NCBI GenBank assembly: GCA_947311845.1
Contig: CAMZMU010000111.1
Span: 27,868,084 to 27,932,083 of the forward strand
Direction: 5' to 3'
DNA: 64,000 bases
DNA from: Poa pratensis
Lineage: Eukaryota; Streptophyta; Magnoliopsida; Poales; Poaceae
The position numbers were made by a program, and so were the translations under genes. This document shows positions 1 to 12,132 of the stretch, piece after piece. Below the pieces are notes generated by a model. The model was not told the DNA's origin. It made no database searches and saw only the letters and a list, made by a program, of their open reading frames with translations. Position 1 is the stretch's first letter, and every line of letters starts with the position of its first letter.

Positions 1-1188
1 AACCATTATTTCGAGCTTTTGAAACAGGATGTGCTATCAATGTGAGAGAAAATGAATCCAACAAGTCCATGTCTCATTGATCCGTTAACACCACATATTC
101 ACATACCATATTAATTCGTTGTGTGCGACCCAACCCAGAAGAAGAAAAGAGTTAATTATACTTACTTTTTGGTGATTATGTGACTTGTGTCCTTATCATA
201 ATTTCGTGTATTTTCATATGTTGTGACCAATAATTAGTCTAATTATATATAGTTTACATTAAATAAAACTATCATTATATTTCTGTTCTAAAGTACGTTC
301 ATACATATGGATGTCATTTGCAACCAATCGATTTTACACATGTACGCATGGTTGCGTTCCCATGCGTGGATTTTCAATGGTGTTTTTCCCTAAAGAGAGA
401 TCACATGCATGGTTGTGACCTCATGCTGACATTATTACATTAATTGTTAAATCTGAACTTTAAAATGATTTATCTGCTAATCGTTAATCTGAAACCCTAG
501 GTCGTGGCACGAGGACCACCGCTCCTAACATATGAGTGGCCCAAGTGCAAACTACAATACCGCAATAGCCGGTTTTCCCACCCACTCCCATCGCTGGAGC
601 GGCATACATAGGAGGAGAGGACATGTGGCCTTGTAAGAGGGTCACCACCCTGTCAACTTTCCTTTGGCGCGAGAGAACAAATCTTGGTCAGTCCTGACGG
701 AACCTAATATGCCGTAAAAATTAGGAGTGGATGTGATATCTTTTAAGCCTTAACATTTACGTAACAAGGAGTGGATGTGGTATCTTTTAAGCCTTAACAT
801 TTACGTAACAAGAACACAAAAACCTATTAAAAATTGTAGTCTCTCTGATCCAAATAAGTGTCGTAGTATTGAATTGGGTTAATTCAAAATAGTGACATTT
901 ATCACGGGGGTATATAGGTTTCGAGCAGTTGGGCGATCGATTCATGCACCGTAGTTAGGGGATTAATTTGTTCCTAAAATGGGTAAAACTCTTGGCCAGA
1001 GCGCGTACACCGTTTCGGCAAGGAGGAGACCGAGCTGTTGACATTGACAGGGAGAAACGATAAAAAAAACGCAACAGTTGATCTAGCGCCACTCCAGAGA
1101 AAGAAAAAGGGAACCAGCGAAGAAGAAGCGAAGTCAAGCCCACGCGGGGCTAGCAATTAAAAAGACGGCGGCGCGCGCGAACGGGGAG
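1..1188. other. Intergenic DNA upstream of the AP180-like gene
   Basis: AT-rich, with no reading frame that resembles a protein. It holds a short direct tandem duplication (723-810) and, near 840-910, a weak remnant resembling one end of a Stowaway MITE. The promoter of the downstream gene should lie in the last few hundred bases, but I see no convincing TATA box. Confidence 0.6.
723..810. repeat. 44-bp tandem duplication, two units
   Basis: Two adjacent units, 723-766 and 767-810, both read AGGAGTGGATGTG followed by TATCTTTTAAGCC and end in ACGTAACA. I see a single mismatch between them. This is a recent local duplication with no known role. Confidence 0.85.
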
Positions 1189-1189
1189 A

Positions 1190-2178
1190 TGGTAGTTGGT
1201 CCGGTCAGCGAGAAGAAGGCAAGGGTGCGCCACGGACCACGTGTGCCAATGTCACACACCACGCGGCAACAACAGAATATCAAGGACGTCTTTCCCTCCG
1301 CTGGTTGCTCCTCGCCTCCTCCCCGTGGCCCAGCTCACACGCTCATTGCCGAGCTGCTCTTCCCTTCTTCCCGAATACCGAGCAAGAGGAACCCAACTGC
1401 CTCTCGCCGGCCTCCCTCCCGCTCCACGGCTAAGCTAGCTCCTGCAGCTCTCGTCCCCAACACAGACAGGCAAAGCGGCTACGTCCCATCTCTTCTCTTC
1501 TCCTCTCTTCCCTCGCCGGAGCCGTGGGAAATCGACACCACTTACATAACCAGGTAATTTACTTGTGTCGATCGCTGTGCGTGCTTCAGCTTGGAAGGGA
1601 AGCAAAAAAGAGTTTCGATCTGTATCTGCGCAGGGAAACCGGGTGCTTTGCTCTGCTGCGCTCGATTTCTGAAACTGGTGATCGCAGCAAGTTGCACATA
1701 TTTTCTTACTCCTACCTTCTTTTGTGGTTGTTTGTTTGTTTGTTCCAACAAAGCAGTTCGGTTGGTTATCTACCTCGGTTCGAATTGTTTGGGGCTCTGA
1801 TCTTGCTGCCCGTTTTTAGGATTTTTGTTGGGGTTGGTACGTTGCTGCTCGTTGCCAGGGTCCGGAGCTCCGGATTCCTTGGTGGGGATTAATTTGTTCC
1901 CTGCTCTCTGGCTCAGTTTTTTTGGCCTCCATTTTCCACTCCGGAATTCGTGTTCTGGTTTCACCCTCGGAAAATTCAGTTTGAACTCTGCTTCCCTTTG
2001 ATTTTCAACTGCCTTCTAACCGTGTTCAATTCGTGACTCGCTCGCTTCTTCTGGAAAAGCTTTGGTAGATTGGATGTCTGCTCACACAAGTAGTTCCATC
2101 TCAAAGCTGTTCCGTAGTTGCTCACTCCGTGTGGCTCTTCTTTGCAGATCAGCCAGTTGACCTAGGAGCCCCCCTCTA
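1190..2178 (+). other. 5' UTR and leader intron of the AP180-like gene
   Basis: A pyrimidine-rich CT leader typical of grass 5' UTRs ends at 1553 in CAG with the donor GTAATTT. A T-rich stretch follows, and an acceptor TTTGCAG ends at 2147, 31 bases before the start codon at 2179. The likely structure is a 5' UTR exon ending at 1553, a leader intron 1554-2147, then the first coding exon. Such leader introns often raise expression in plants; that role is inference here. The transcription start is not determined. Confidence 0.6.
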
Positions 2179-5100
2179 ATGGCCAGCGGCGGCACGAGCA
2201 TCAGGAGGTATGTTGGCGCCCTCAAGGACTCCACCACCGTCGGCATCGCCAAAGTAAATAGTGATTATAAGGTAACAACAACATCGATTCTCTCCCTTTC
2301 CTGCACTACCCATGTTAAGATTCGATTCCATCAATCAAACCGTTTCCACTTATTTCGTTATCATCGCTCTCTGTAACAGCGAATGGACATTGCTATTGTG
2401 AAAGCCACCAACCACGTAGAGAGTCCCGCAAAGGAGAAGTACATAAGAGGTACACACATCATTTTTGACCAACATGAAGACTACCTTTTGTTGGTAAAGG
2501 ATGACAACTTTGATTTTCTACCATGGTTCTGATCATGCACATGCTGTTTTCAGATATTTTTCAGCATCTTTCTGCCGGGAGGGCTCGCGCGGATGTGGCA
2601 TACTGCATCCGTGCCCTTGCTAGACGTCTTTCCAAGACGCGCAACTGGGCGGTATGTCTACTATGATTTTCCTGATATTCGTAGTGAGATATAAAAGGTT
2701 CTTTACTATTATGCCTGTTTTAAGTGACCGGATGGTGTCTGCCCATTTTGTGCAATTCACCACGATATTGTTTTACCAGATAATAGTTTTACTTGCTACT
2801 GTCAAGGTGATGCTCATAACTGAACTTAAATGGTGCTTCTGACTGATAAACTTTTCATCTCCATATTGATTTTCCAGGTTGCACTCAAGACGTTAATCGT
2901 CATACACCGTGCCCTTCGCGAGGTTGATCCTTCATTCCGTGACGAACTCATCAGTTATGGAAGATCTAGTGGCCATATGCTTCATATGTCCTACTTCAAA
3001 GATGACTCTAGCGCTGAAGGTACTAGTTGCTTGCTAACTTTACCCTGATCCAGTATCTAGCATTGGAACTTCTCCTGACATGGTGTTATATTTGCAGCTT
3101 GGGATCACTCTGCCTGGGTGCGCAATTATGCTTTATTTTTAGAAGAGAGACTCGAATGTTACCGTGTACTGAATTATGATGTCGAAGTGGACCCGTTGGT
3201 ACGTAATCTAATGCAAGTTCCATTGGATTCTCGAATCTAGTGTGCAGTGTTTGCTTGCCATATTTACTCGTGAAAATAGGTTGCCAATGCATATGTAATC
3301 TTTACTTTCAAGTTTAGTGGATAGGTGTCGATGGACCATTTACATCTTATTTATGAAAATTACAATTTCTGCAGGGAACTCGAGATCTTGATACAACTGG
3401 TTTGCTTGCACAACTTCCCGCACTGGAGCAGCTTCTTTTTCGGCTACTCGGTTGCCAGGTGATTCATTGCTCTGTCATTCTGCACAAAAATGGATCCGAT
3501 TTATATATTTTTGAGGCGTCGTAACATTTTCAGTGATGTGTCGTAACATTTGAATATATATTACTTACTTCTGATTTATATTTTCAGCCACATGGTTCGT
3601 CATCTTATAACACAATAATCCAGCATGCCCTTTCAATGGTGAGGATTCAGAGCACCTTCAGGCAATATATTAGTAGTCCTGATTTATGCATTTGTTTGAC
3701 TTTGTTTTGCGTGTAAAATGGAAGGTTGCTTTGGAGAGTGTTAGGATCCATACAGCTATCAATGATGGTATACTCAATCTTGTTGACAAGGTATGGTCAC
3801 TAGCTTATTTTATAAAATTATCTTGTGTGTTTTGGTTTCTCTGGTCCATTGACATCTTCTACAAATGCAGTTCTTTGAGATGCAAAGGGATGATGCTATT
3901 AGGGCCCTTGACATATTCAAAAGAGCAATCAATCAGGTAGATTACGTTTCTCTATTGCTGGTCAACTAATTACTTTATTAATTTGAATTGGTTTTGTACA
4001 ACACCTGAAGTTTCAGGCTTGAATCATGTCCGCGTTTCTCTGTACTTATCATCGTTTTTGGGTTGTGTAGGCAGGGCAACTTTCAGAATTTTACGAGGTG
4101 TGTAAAACCATGCATATTGGGCGTGGTGAGAAGTTGTTAAGAATTGAACAGGTTTGGTTCTCATCCGTTATTATTCGTATATTTTTTTACTGTAATTATT
4201 CGTATATTTTTCATTGTTTTATTATGTGAGTAAGCTTGCTGATAGCCTATTGACAACACATGCAGCCTCCTACATCATTCTTACAAACTATGGAAGAGTA
4301 TGTGAGAGATGCTCCCCTTGCTTCAAGAAATCAGGTTTGGAACTTTCAATAATGGATGGTACTTCTCACAGTTCAGTTAGTATCCTTGTATTTACAAAAT
4401 CAAAGGGCCACATGTTCTTCGGAGGACTTAGAATTAAGAAACAGTTGGCTACAAGACGAACCTTTCGATTATTCAGTTGACTCTGTGATCTTTATTGGCA
4501 ACTGTTCCATATTCCTCTGCTTGGAAATAATTTTAGGAAATTGTTATTTCTCCGTAGGCTGTTCTGGCAATAGAGTACAGAAAACCAGAAGATGAAGAAG
4601 CATCAACTTCACCTCCTCCTCCAGTATCAACTTCAGAACAAGAACCTGAACCAGAGCCGGTTAAAGAAGTTGCGCCCATACCCGAGCTGATGGATTTGCT
4701 GGTAACTTTCCAGCAAGCAAACATTATGTTATTTTCTTAGTCATAAAACATTATTTTACTCTCAATCAGCCTAACATTTCAAACTTTACTTGCTAGGATA
4801 TGGATGAACCGATCCCTGACACTTCTGAACTAGATCAAAAGAACGCTTTGGCCTTAGCAATTATTCAACCAGGTAACCTATTTCTTGCAGATGAACCTTT
4901 GCAGTTGTTCACCGCGTGAAGTTGAAACCAAGAAGAAAATCAGGCAACTGCTAAAGTGCATGCGCTCATTATCGATCTCTGTTGCAGATATAGCACCTAA
5001 AGCTAGTTCCGAAAACGTCGCCACTAGCTGGGAGTTGGCACTCATTACCGCACCGAGTTCAAATGACAATGTTGCTACTTCAAGAAAATTGGTAAATATT

Positions 5101-5588
5101 TTGACATATCTATCTATATGTCTGTACCCAATCCCCCACACCAAAACCATACTCATCCATACTCTCTACAGGTGGGTGGACTGGACTTGCTCACTCTCGA
5201 CAGCCTATACAACGACGCGCACCGACAAGCGCAGCAGAATGTGAGCTACAACCCCTGGGAACAACCAACACCCGCATCATCGGCTCCGATGACGATGATA
5301 AACGAGCAGCAGCCGATGCACAACCCGTTCTATGCCTCGGCACATTATCAGCAGGCGTTCATGCTCCAGCAGCAGCAGCAGGCCTTCATGCTCCAGCAGC
5401 AGCACCAGTACCAGCAACAGTACCAGCAGATGATGATGATGGCTGGACCGTCTGTTCATCACCAGGCCTCTTCCAACCCGTTCGCTGGCTCGTACATGCC
5501 AGCAGCCGGCGGTGCTGGTGGCTACCCTTATGGTCCGGCGATGCAGCTCCATGCCGGCAACGCCTACTCTGGAACCAGGATGATGTAG
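2179..5588 (+). CDS. ANTH-domain clathrin assembly protein (AP180/PICALM family)
   Basis: Fifteen coding exons join in phase: 2179-2271, 2380-2449, 2554-2651, 2878-3019, 3098-3198, 3375-3458, 3588-3638, 3725-3790, 3871-3936, 4071-4151, 4266-4334, 4558-4701, 4797-4872, 4988-5091, 5172-5588, giving 553 aa. Residues 1-300 are an ANTH domain. It includes [14 protein letters not shown], the K-x9-K..Y phosphoinositide-binding pattern, and [14 protein letters not shown]. The disordered tail has an acidic/proline stretch (~310-350), LDLLTL (~419-424, clathrin-box-like), one NPW (~442) and two NPF motifs (~466, ~517) within Q- and M-rich runs; NPF binds EH domains. Family knowledge: these proteins sit on plasma-membrane or trans-Golgi PI(4,5)P2, recruit clathrin and sort VAMP72 cargo. 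The many introns fit the PICALM1/ECA1 branch better than intron-poor ECA4/CAP1 types. The start gives the conserved [17 protein letters not shown] opening. It converges on VPS55. Confidence 0.93.
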
Positions 5589-6153
5589 AGATGATTGTCT
5601 GGCATTTCATTCTTTTTTTGCCATGGCGATATTTTTGTGTGAATTAGAAGGATCACGGTGTACAGTCAAGATGGGTATAGCCCTCGAAAATTTGTTCCCG
5701 GCTATTTGTGGCCAGAAGTCCATTATTACCCATGGAAAAAAAAAGTCGAGAAACATGGTAAAATTCTGTCAAACAGGTGCAGAGACAATTGTGAAATGGT
5801 TGCAATTGAGCGGCTTTTTTTTTCTTTTTTGGACATAGAAAAAGACAGCACTGAGAAAAATAGAATTGAACTGAAACTATGCAACATTAATTGATGAGTT
5901 AGATTAACGCAAGATGCACTGTGTTCAGATCAGCCAAGTGGTAGAGAGCACGGCAAACAGATGCAATAACCTCAAGAAGTGATCCAAGGCCGATCATCAA
6001 TGAAACATCGAAATCCTAAACAGAATAACATGTACATGCAACCGAACAGCAATGCCCCAAATCGTACTGTAGATATATTCACAAGTTGATGATCTCTCTT
6101 TCTCACGAGTATCACACCACATGGGCACGGTTCAGAAGAGCATGAGCAGGAGA
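5589..6153. other. Convergent 3' UTR region of AP180-like and VPS55 genes
   Basis: The 565 bases between the two stop codons should hold both 3' UTRs. There is a poly-T run near 5815-5832 and no protein-like frame. Whether the two transcripts overlap cannot be told from sequence alone. Confidence 0.6.
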
Positions 6154-6994
6154 TCAGAACGCGCTGCTATACTCGTCCTCACTGTTCATCTGGATGAACC
6201 AGAGGATCGCCAGCCCGAAGACCCCGAAGGAGGACAGCTCCATCGTCAGGGCACCCCACCCAATGACTCCCGCGTGCTTCAGGATTGACGGGATGGCGAT
6301 GCTCCCCACGATCGACGCCCCCGTCAGGAACTTTGTGAAGTTCACCCATCTGCAGTGTAGAAATTGGGTCAGATAAAAAAATTCAAGAGTTCACCCATCT
6401 GCAGTGTAGAAATTGAATAAGGCAGGAACTCTTGTTCACACTGATATTTAACAACAGACAAACCATCTTGAAAAACATGGCCCTTTGTCAGAAAATGTTA
6501 CATGTACCAGTTTTGCCCTTGGGAGTAGAAAATGTTCATGACAAGTGTAACAAGAATGAAACAACAGCATCTGCCAGATACGGAAGGATCATCACTTACC
6601 CATCACCCTCATTCGACAAGAAGGATGGGGAATCAGAGCTCAGAAAAAACAAGAGTGGCATTGGAAGGATGAGGTACATCAAAACTGCACAAAATGGCAT
6701 CGATTATTCACATATTCCTGAAAACAATTATCAGATAAAGGTTTGGGAGTGTAAACAATAGCAGTATCTAACCTGTTAACATTGGCCACCAGTTGTTGTA
6801 TACAGCACATGCCTGACAAAGAAAAGGTTACAGATACTTAGGCAACATTGTGAAAAGGATGAAAAGCTGACGCCGAGATGTTAAATTGTGATCCTTACCA
6901 AAATCTGCAATGTAATTCCACCAGAGACCAATATTGCCAGGGCGGCAAGTCTACCGCTATGCAAACATGTTCTCATGCTACGTGACAGTGCCAT
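6154..6994 (-). CDS. VPS55: Vacuolar protein sorting 55 (VPS55/LEPROT) family protein
   Basis: Four coding exons on the minus strand, in transcript order: 6994-6899, 6812-6773, 6684-6600 and 6349-6154. They join in phase to 138 aa, against about 137 aa for Arabidopsis VPS55 proteins. Recognisable blocks in order are RTCLHSGRLAALAILVSGG, YNNWWPML, LPMPLLFFL, KFLTGASIVGSIAIPSILKH and IGWGALTMELSS. The pattern gives four hydrophobic segments and an acidic C-terminus (SEDEYSSAF). Family knowledge: VPS55 pairs with VPS68 and acts late in endosome-to-vacuole traffic; the animal homologue is LEPROT/LEPROTL1. The start at 6994 (MALSRSMRTC) is the first ATG after an acceptor at 7028. The N-terminus is less conserved, so a longer start cannot be fully excluded. 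The last acceptor is duplicated (separate entry). Confidence 0.92.
6340..6415. repeat. Direct repeat duplicating the VPS55 last-exon splice acceptor
   Basis: The same 27 bases occur at 6340-6366 and 6389-6415, period 49. On the minus strand each copy reads ...CTGCAG|ATGGGTGAAC, an acceptor followed by the first bases of the last VPS55 exon. The gene-proximal copy (exon start 6349) gives the conserved protein. Use of the other (exon start 6398) would add 49 bases and run into an in-frame TGA after four codons. Confidence 0.85.
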
Positions 6995-7900
6995 CGTTCC
7001 TTCTGCTGTTGTTCAGGTATACAGTTTCTGGAACAGGGAAATGGCACACAATCAAAAACATTGCAGACATAGCTTGTAAAACATAGTATGATCTTGAAAC
7101 GAAGAATTGCTAGCTCCAAATGATTTTCAAGGTGGAAAGCGAATGACAACTGAACTACATCCATATGATTTGTTACTGACTAAGCATAAACAACCTATCT
7201 AGATCAAGGATATGCTCTCAACCTGTCTAAATACAAACAGTCCATGTTTCCAGTATGCTTTCGACTAATGAATCGCTAGGCCTATCAGAAATTCAGAATA
7301 ACACTTGATTTCGGTCTACTGACGAAATACTAGTCATGTGCAGAAATAGCAAATTGTCCAGAGCAAGACCACAGAGATCGGATTTCGTGAACAGCATATA
7401 CTCTGGATCAGGACACCGTGATGACTGGAAGAACTGATCGTAAAATAAAGAGATTTAGACCGCGATTTGCAGGCAACCCAGATTAATCCCTCGCCCTAGG
7501 GAGGAACAAAAACGTCCTCGGCTACCAAATTCTGATGCCGCGCAGCTACATATCTAACAATTCCAGTTGCCCAATTCAGAGGGACGAAGGGCGATTCAGA
7601 TCGGAGAGATTCGAGCAGAGCATCTCTCTCACTAGTCTCCACAGCACCCCGATTGAACAAAGGCGGGCAGGGGAGGGGAGGGTAAGGGAGGGGAGGAGAC
7701 GGATGCGTACCGACCGGCCGTGAGTCGCGTGCGGCAGATACGGCCGCCGCCGCGACGAGGAGGCGGTGGCGGATGGCGGGGAGGGATCTCCGGCGAAGAG
7801 AATCGGCGGATTCTGGAGCGCGATTGAAGGTCCGGCTGGTGGTGGTGTGGACGGAACCGTAGGTTGATTTGCTAGCCGATTTGTTTACTCCCCGTAGGAT
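6995..7900 (-). other. 5' UTR and leader intron of VPS55
   Basis: On the minus strand an acceptor TTCCAG precedes the 5' UTR segment 7027-6995. A plausible donor (GTCG|GTACGC) lies with its exon end at 7711, so a leader intron of about 680 bp (7710-7028) is likely. The 5' exon would sit in the GC-rich stretch ~7711-7860. Open frames here on both strands have no protein features and I treat them as UTR or promoter. Confidence 0.5.
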
Positions 7901-7919
7901 GAGTAATCTCAATAACTAA

Positions 7920-9780
7920 CTATAATCCCTAATCCTGAGGGTTTCCTAATCCGCATCGAGAGGGATCTGGCTGGCCGGCGTCTTCACCGGCTCCAACACG
8001 GCACCAGTTCACATCCAGCAAAAAATAAAGTGCGTATTTAAGGTGAAATTGTGTAGCCAAATACACGTATTTGTATTTTTATTATTATTTGCTTGAGCTT
8101 GTATGTCAAAAGGCTGTGTAGTCACACTGACTACACAGCTTGTACGTGGCTACGCCTAGAAAAAAAAATTCATCCTTGAAGAAAATAATTCATCCTTGAT
8201 TGAAACAACTTTATTATGGGTCGTTCTCAGAGCATATGCAAAATGTTTAAAAAGTAGAAAATACCTGATTTTTTGAACAAGGTTTGATGGAAAGGGCCCG
8301 AGCTAGAGATGCAAATGCCGGACCACTAGGGTAACCTGTGATCCTCTTCAATCAAATGAACTAATGTTTCAGAAATTACGTGTGTTTTTTGTCTGAAAAT
8401 TTAGTTCATCTGAATGAACTAAAAACAGTAGAAAACAAATTACATGTACCGTTAGGACGTGGACATGTGTAGAAAATATAGATTTTGTTAACATTTGGAG
8501 TACCGGACATATACTTTTGGAGTTGAGGGTTTCTTTTTTTGGAAAATAAGTTATATGAATGAAGTGGCTTTTAGGCTACTTGTTTTTCCCGCTTGCCCCA
8601 TCTTTTTTCCTTCGTTTGTTTCACATGTTTCTACCTATTTGTGTAGCCAATTTTCAGCAACACAAAATATAAAATACACAGGCACAAAATATAAAACCGA
8701 CTTTTTGGTGGCCTTAAACTACTTTTCCATGTCTTTTTTTGGGGCATCTGTTGGAAGTAGAGATTTCTGGCTCCCAGATTTGAGTGCTCACTGTACTAAA
8801 AAAACCAAAAAAATACTTAGTTTCAGAAAAATCTGAAACAAATCCTGTATGTTGTCAATTATGTATCCCTTAAACATGCAAAATCTCGATTTGAAATAGT
8901 TTATATTCAGAGATACAGAAAAATGACAAATATGTGGATCTAAATGTACACACTTTCAAATCTACAAAACATACAAGATTTTGTCATTTTTGTATAGGTC
9001 AGAATGCAAAAGTGCAATAGGACTACGGTGACGCTTCAACATGCTCAAGCTACATGCACGCGGGACACGCAGCAAATTACACGGACGAAAGCCAGCAATC
9101 CTGTAAAACTCAAGAAACATAGGGCCTTGCCTTCAACAGGGAAATTAGTTCAGGCCTGACTGAGTCCAGGAAATAAGCAAAAGTACGCTCAGAGACTCGG
9201 ACTACCTTCATGCCTAAACCTGCTCCACCTGTACCCAAGCAAACCACAGTTCCAGTTTACATTAATTGTTACAACGAGCTCATATGAGCGGGACACACGC
9301 AGTCGCAGCGATCCTGGTGGACAAGACGCAGCAACTTCATGGTGCTAGATCCAGGGGCATAAAAGAACGAACAGTAAAGGCTGAACTGTCCACCTATGCC
9401 TCAAAATGGAAGCCTGCATAAACACCATAGGACACCGTGAGCACATGAACTGAAACTCCACTGCGAAAGAAATGGAGGTAATAATTTATTTGGATGTTAG
9501 GACCAACATGCTACTAGATCATGTTATGGGAATGTTGGAAGGATTTGCTATCAACATGAAACTGAACAAAGGTTTCACTTATAGTATTTTGACCAACTGC
9601 TTGATCTTCAAACAACCAATTAGAAACCAAGTACAACTGTACAATCTGGGAACAAAAACAATGGGCTGACAATGTAGAAGTGGCGGAGAAAGACATTTGT
9701 CAAAGCATATTTTGCACGGGCTGACAACGAAAGATAATAACCGTGAAGAGTGGTAATGGTTACTTACAGGCAAACAAAGA
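7920..9780. other. Intergenic DNA, no gene recognised
   Basis: AT-rich with no convincing coding sequence. It contains a short perfect hairpin at 8113-8139. From about 9050 onward it resembles 27190-27480, the flank of the second F-box gene, so that part belongs to the segmental duplication. Confidence 0.6.
8113..8139. repeat. Short perfect inverted repeat
   Basis: The arms GCTGTGTAGTCA and TGACTACACAGC (12 bp each) are separated by CAC. It may be a remnant of a MITE end-to-end fold or chance. Nothing nearby gives it a function. Confidence 0.6.
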
Positions 9781-9782
9781 GC

Positions 9783-11486
9783 CTACTGGATGTCAATTTT
9801 CTCAGAAAGTACGCCATGAGTACGAAGAATCCTTAAAATATGGTGAAACCTTGTATCATCCTTCGTGTTACATATGATTTTGACTAACTTGAGATGCTTC
9901 GATAGTAATGACTCTTCTCTTGAGTTGTAGCCTTGAGCTGTTTCAATCACATGTTCCTGCGGTAGAAAAATATTTTACTTTATTGAAATCAAAATGATGT
10001 TGTGGCATCTTTAAAGGCAAACACTATGATATTTGGAGAACATATACCGCTTGACTTCCAAATTTAAGTTGAACCGTGAGTGTCTCTAGAATTGGCGCGT
10101 GCTGAAGAAAGTAAACCAGTCCAGTAAAGTTATCAACCACGCACCAGTCATTGAGCAACAATGTTTTTAGCTTGCTAAACATAGGGCACCATTTTAAATC
10201 CATTATGAACACAGAAGCCTGGACAACAGGAAGAGGGTTACGCAACGATTCAAGATGAAGTACATGATGCTTTTTGAGATACAAAAGTACATGGTTTGGA
10301 AACTTTCTGCTGGTTCTTATTTTTAGAATAATTAAAGGTTATATATATCAGATACCGAGATTTATATCCCAAGCTGTACTTTGCAAATTTCTGGTCTACT
10401 CATAAACACGGCTAACAAATTAATCTTAATCCTACATGTTTGAATAATTGCCATTCTCACAAAACCATCTGTAGCAGAGACGTTCATATAAATGGGAAGA
10501 TTCAAACATGTGCAACGGTGAAATCATGCAGTGCACATAATGAGCTTGTTCGATGTGCTTGTACTAACAGATAAATAACGTGATACAAGCATACATGAGA
10601 TATAGCAGATGACAATTAGCTACATGAGTTACCAAGAGGGGACGAATACCTGATCATAACAAGGCGTTGTTAACTCCAAATTCGCAGCACTGGACAAACC
10701 TTGGAGAACCAAAGAAAAGCTTTCTTCACCATACTCCTCATCCTCATACTCAGACACATTCATAACAGATGCTGTCACCAATGATGGCATGCTATCCAGC
10801 AAAGGATGCAAACCATGATCGTGATCTAGTTTCAAGGTGATGAGATTTGGGGCAGAAATACAGGTGCGGGTATCAATACCATAACGCCCACCGTGAATGT
10901 TAAGGTGTCGTAATGACTGGGACAAGATGTCCACACAGATGTCACAGTTTGCCAACTCTAACACCTCTAGCACGTGGCAGCTCGAAAAATTCACAGAGTA
11001 TTCCTGAAAGAACATGCGGCAGAGCTGTAACTTCTTCAAGTGCGACGAGATGAGGACCATACTCATATCGGTAACCCGGCAGCGAAACGAAATCCGAAGC
11101 ACGCGAACTTGGCATGCTATGGCATACTGGAGCCACGGTTCCATGTGGCAGAAGGCCAAAATTAAACGCGTAGCTATCATCGTCGTCGTCGCAATGGGAA
11201 GTGATGTCACATAGGTTCAGAGGCGTTGGTCTGAGGAAGCGGATCAGCTCGTCGGCAAACGTGCTGGAGCCAGTCACGCCGCCGTAGGTCTCAGGGTCAT
11301 GTATGCGCAGGGCGGGCACGGACTTCCAGAGCGTGCGCCAGCGCTTGGCTTGGCGAGGACGCACGTCTGCACGGCGCCACGCGAAGGCAGGAAGGACAGC
11401 AGGTGCCTTAGGAGGTCGTCTGGTAGGGCGCCGATGCGATCCTCGCCGCCGGCCACGGCCGTTTCCGTGATGACATTGTAGGACAT
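9783..11486 (-). pseudogene. F-box/LRR/FBD gene, copy 1, frameshifted
   Basis: Three exons on the minus strand: 11486-10650, 10218-10048 and 9956-9783 (stop). The F-box reads RIGALPDDLLRHLLSFLPSR, followed by LRR-like blocks (LKKLQLCRMFF, VLEVLELANCDI, SLRHLNIHGG). The last exon is an FBD tail (SKHLKLVKIICNTKDD). Family: substrate-recruiting subunits of SCF ubiquitin ligases, a very large and unstable family in grasses. Compared with copy 2 there is a 5-bp tandem duplication (CCAAG) just after VQTCVLA, at about 11355. This throws the frame and gives a stop at 11274. About 190 bases downstream, near 11140-11220, a net 5-bp deletion restores the frame. As read, the product would end shortly after the F-box, so it is probably a pseudogene. 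A cryptic intron rescuing the frame is possible but I see no strong sites. Confidence 0.85.
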
Positions 11487-12110
11487 TGCGTCGAACAGGT
11501 TGGCCGCGAAGCTGCAAAGTTGTACAAAGTCCTCTCGGACAGACATTGTGAGCCGACCGAGAGCATCCATCCAGGATACCAGGTGGAGTAGGAGAAGTTG
11601 GACAAGAATCAAACCTACAGCCGCGGACAGGACATAAGGCCTGCGTGCTCTTCTCCTCCTCGCCGACGGTGCTCACTGGTCAGCGCTCACTTCTCCTTCC
11701 CCGAGCAGACCTAGGTGTTCCTCCTCCCTGACGGTGCTCGTTTCTCTCTTCTTCGAGCCAAGCAAGAGGCGAGCTCTCCCTCAGGCCATCTCACTTCTCA
11801 GCTTAGCTTGTGGGAGGAGAGAGCATCAAGACGACGTAAACGAGACAGAGGATACATCACGCTCGTCCTCCGGAGGATCCCAGACTCAGTCTCCGTCGCT
11901 CCGTCCACGTTGTCCAATACTCCAATTGAGTATTTTCCTAGTACTAATTTAGCCCTGCTTTCAAATCTTGCCCTTTCTATTGGCTTCGGAGCCATTGCCC
12001 TTTCAAGTACTTGGCGCAAACGTGCTCGAGGGTCAAAGAATTAAGCGTGTCACATCCCATATGTGCTGCGTGAACCATTATCCCTACAAAATAGTAAGCT
12101 CTCGGTAGCC
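11487..12110. other. Region upstream of F-box copy 1
   Basis: The first ~150 bases resemble the leader of copy 2 (a minus-strand match to the ...TTTGCAGCTTC... segment) and probably carry the 5' UTR of copy 1. Beyond that I see no protein-like frame or repeat. Confidence 0.5.
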
Positions 12111-12132
12111 TCTTCTTACTCCCACATGTCAT

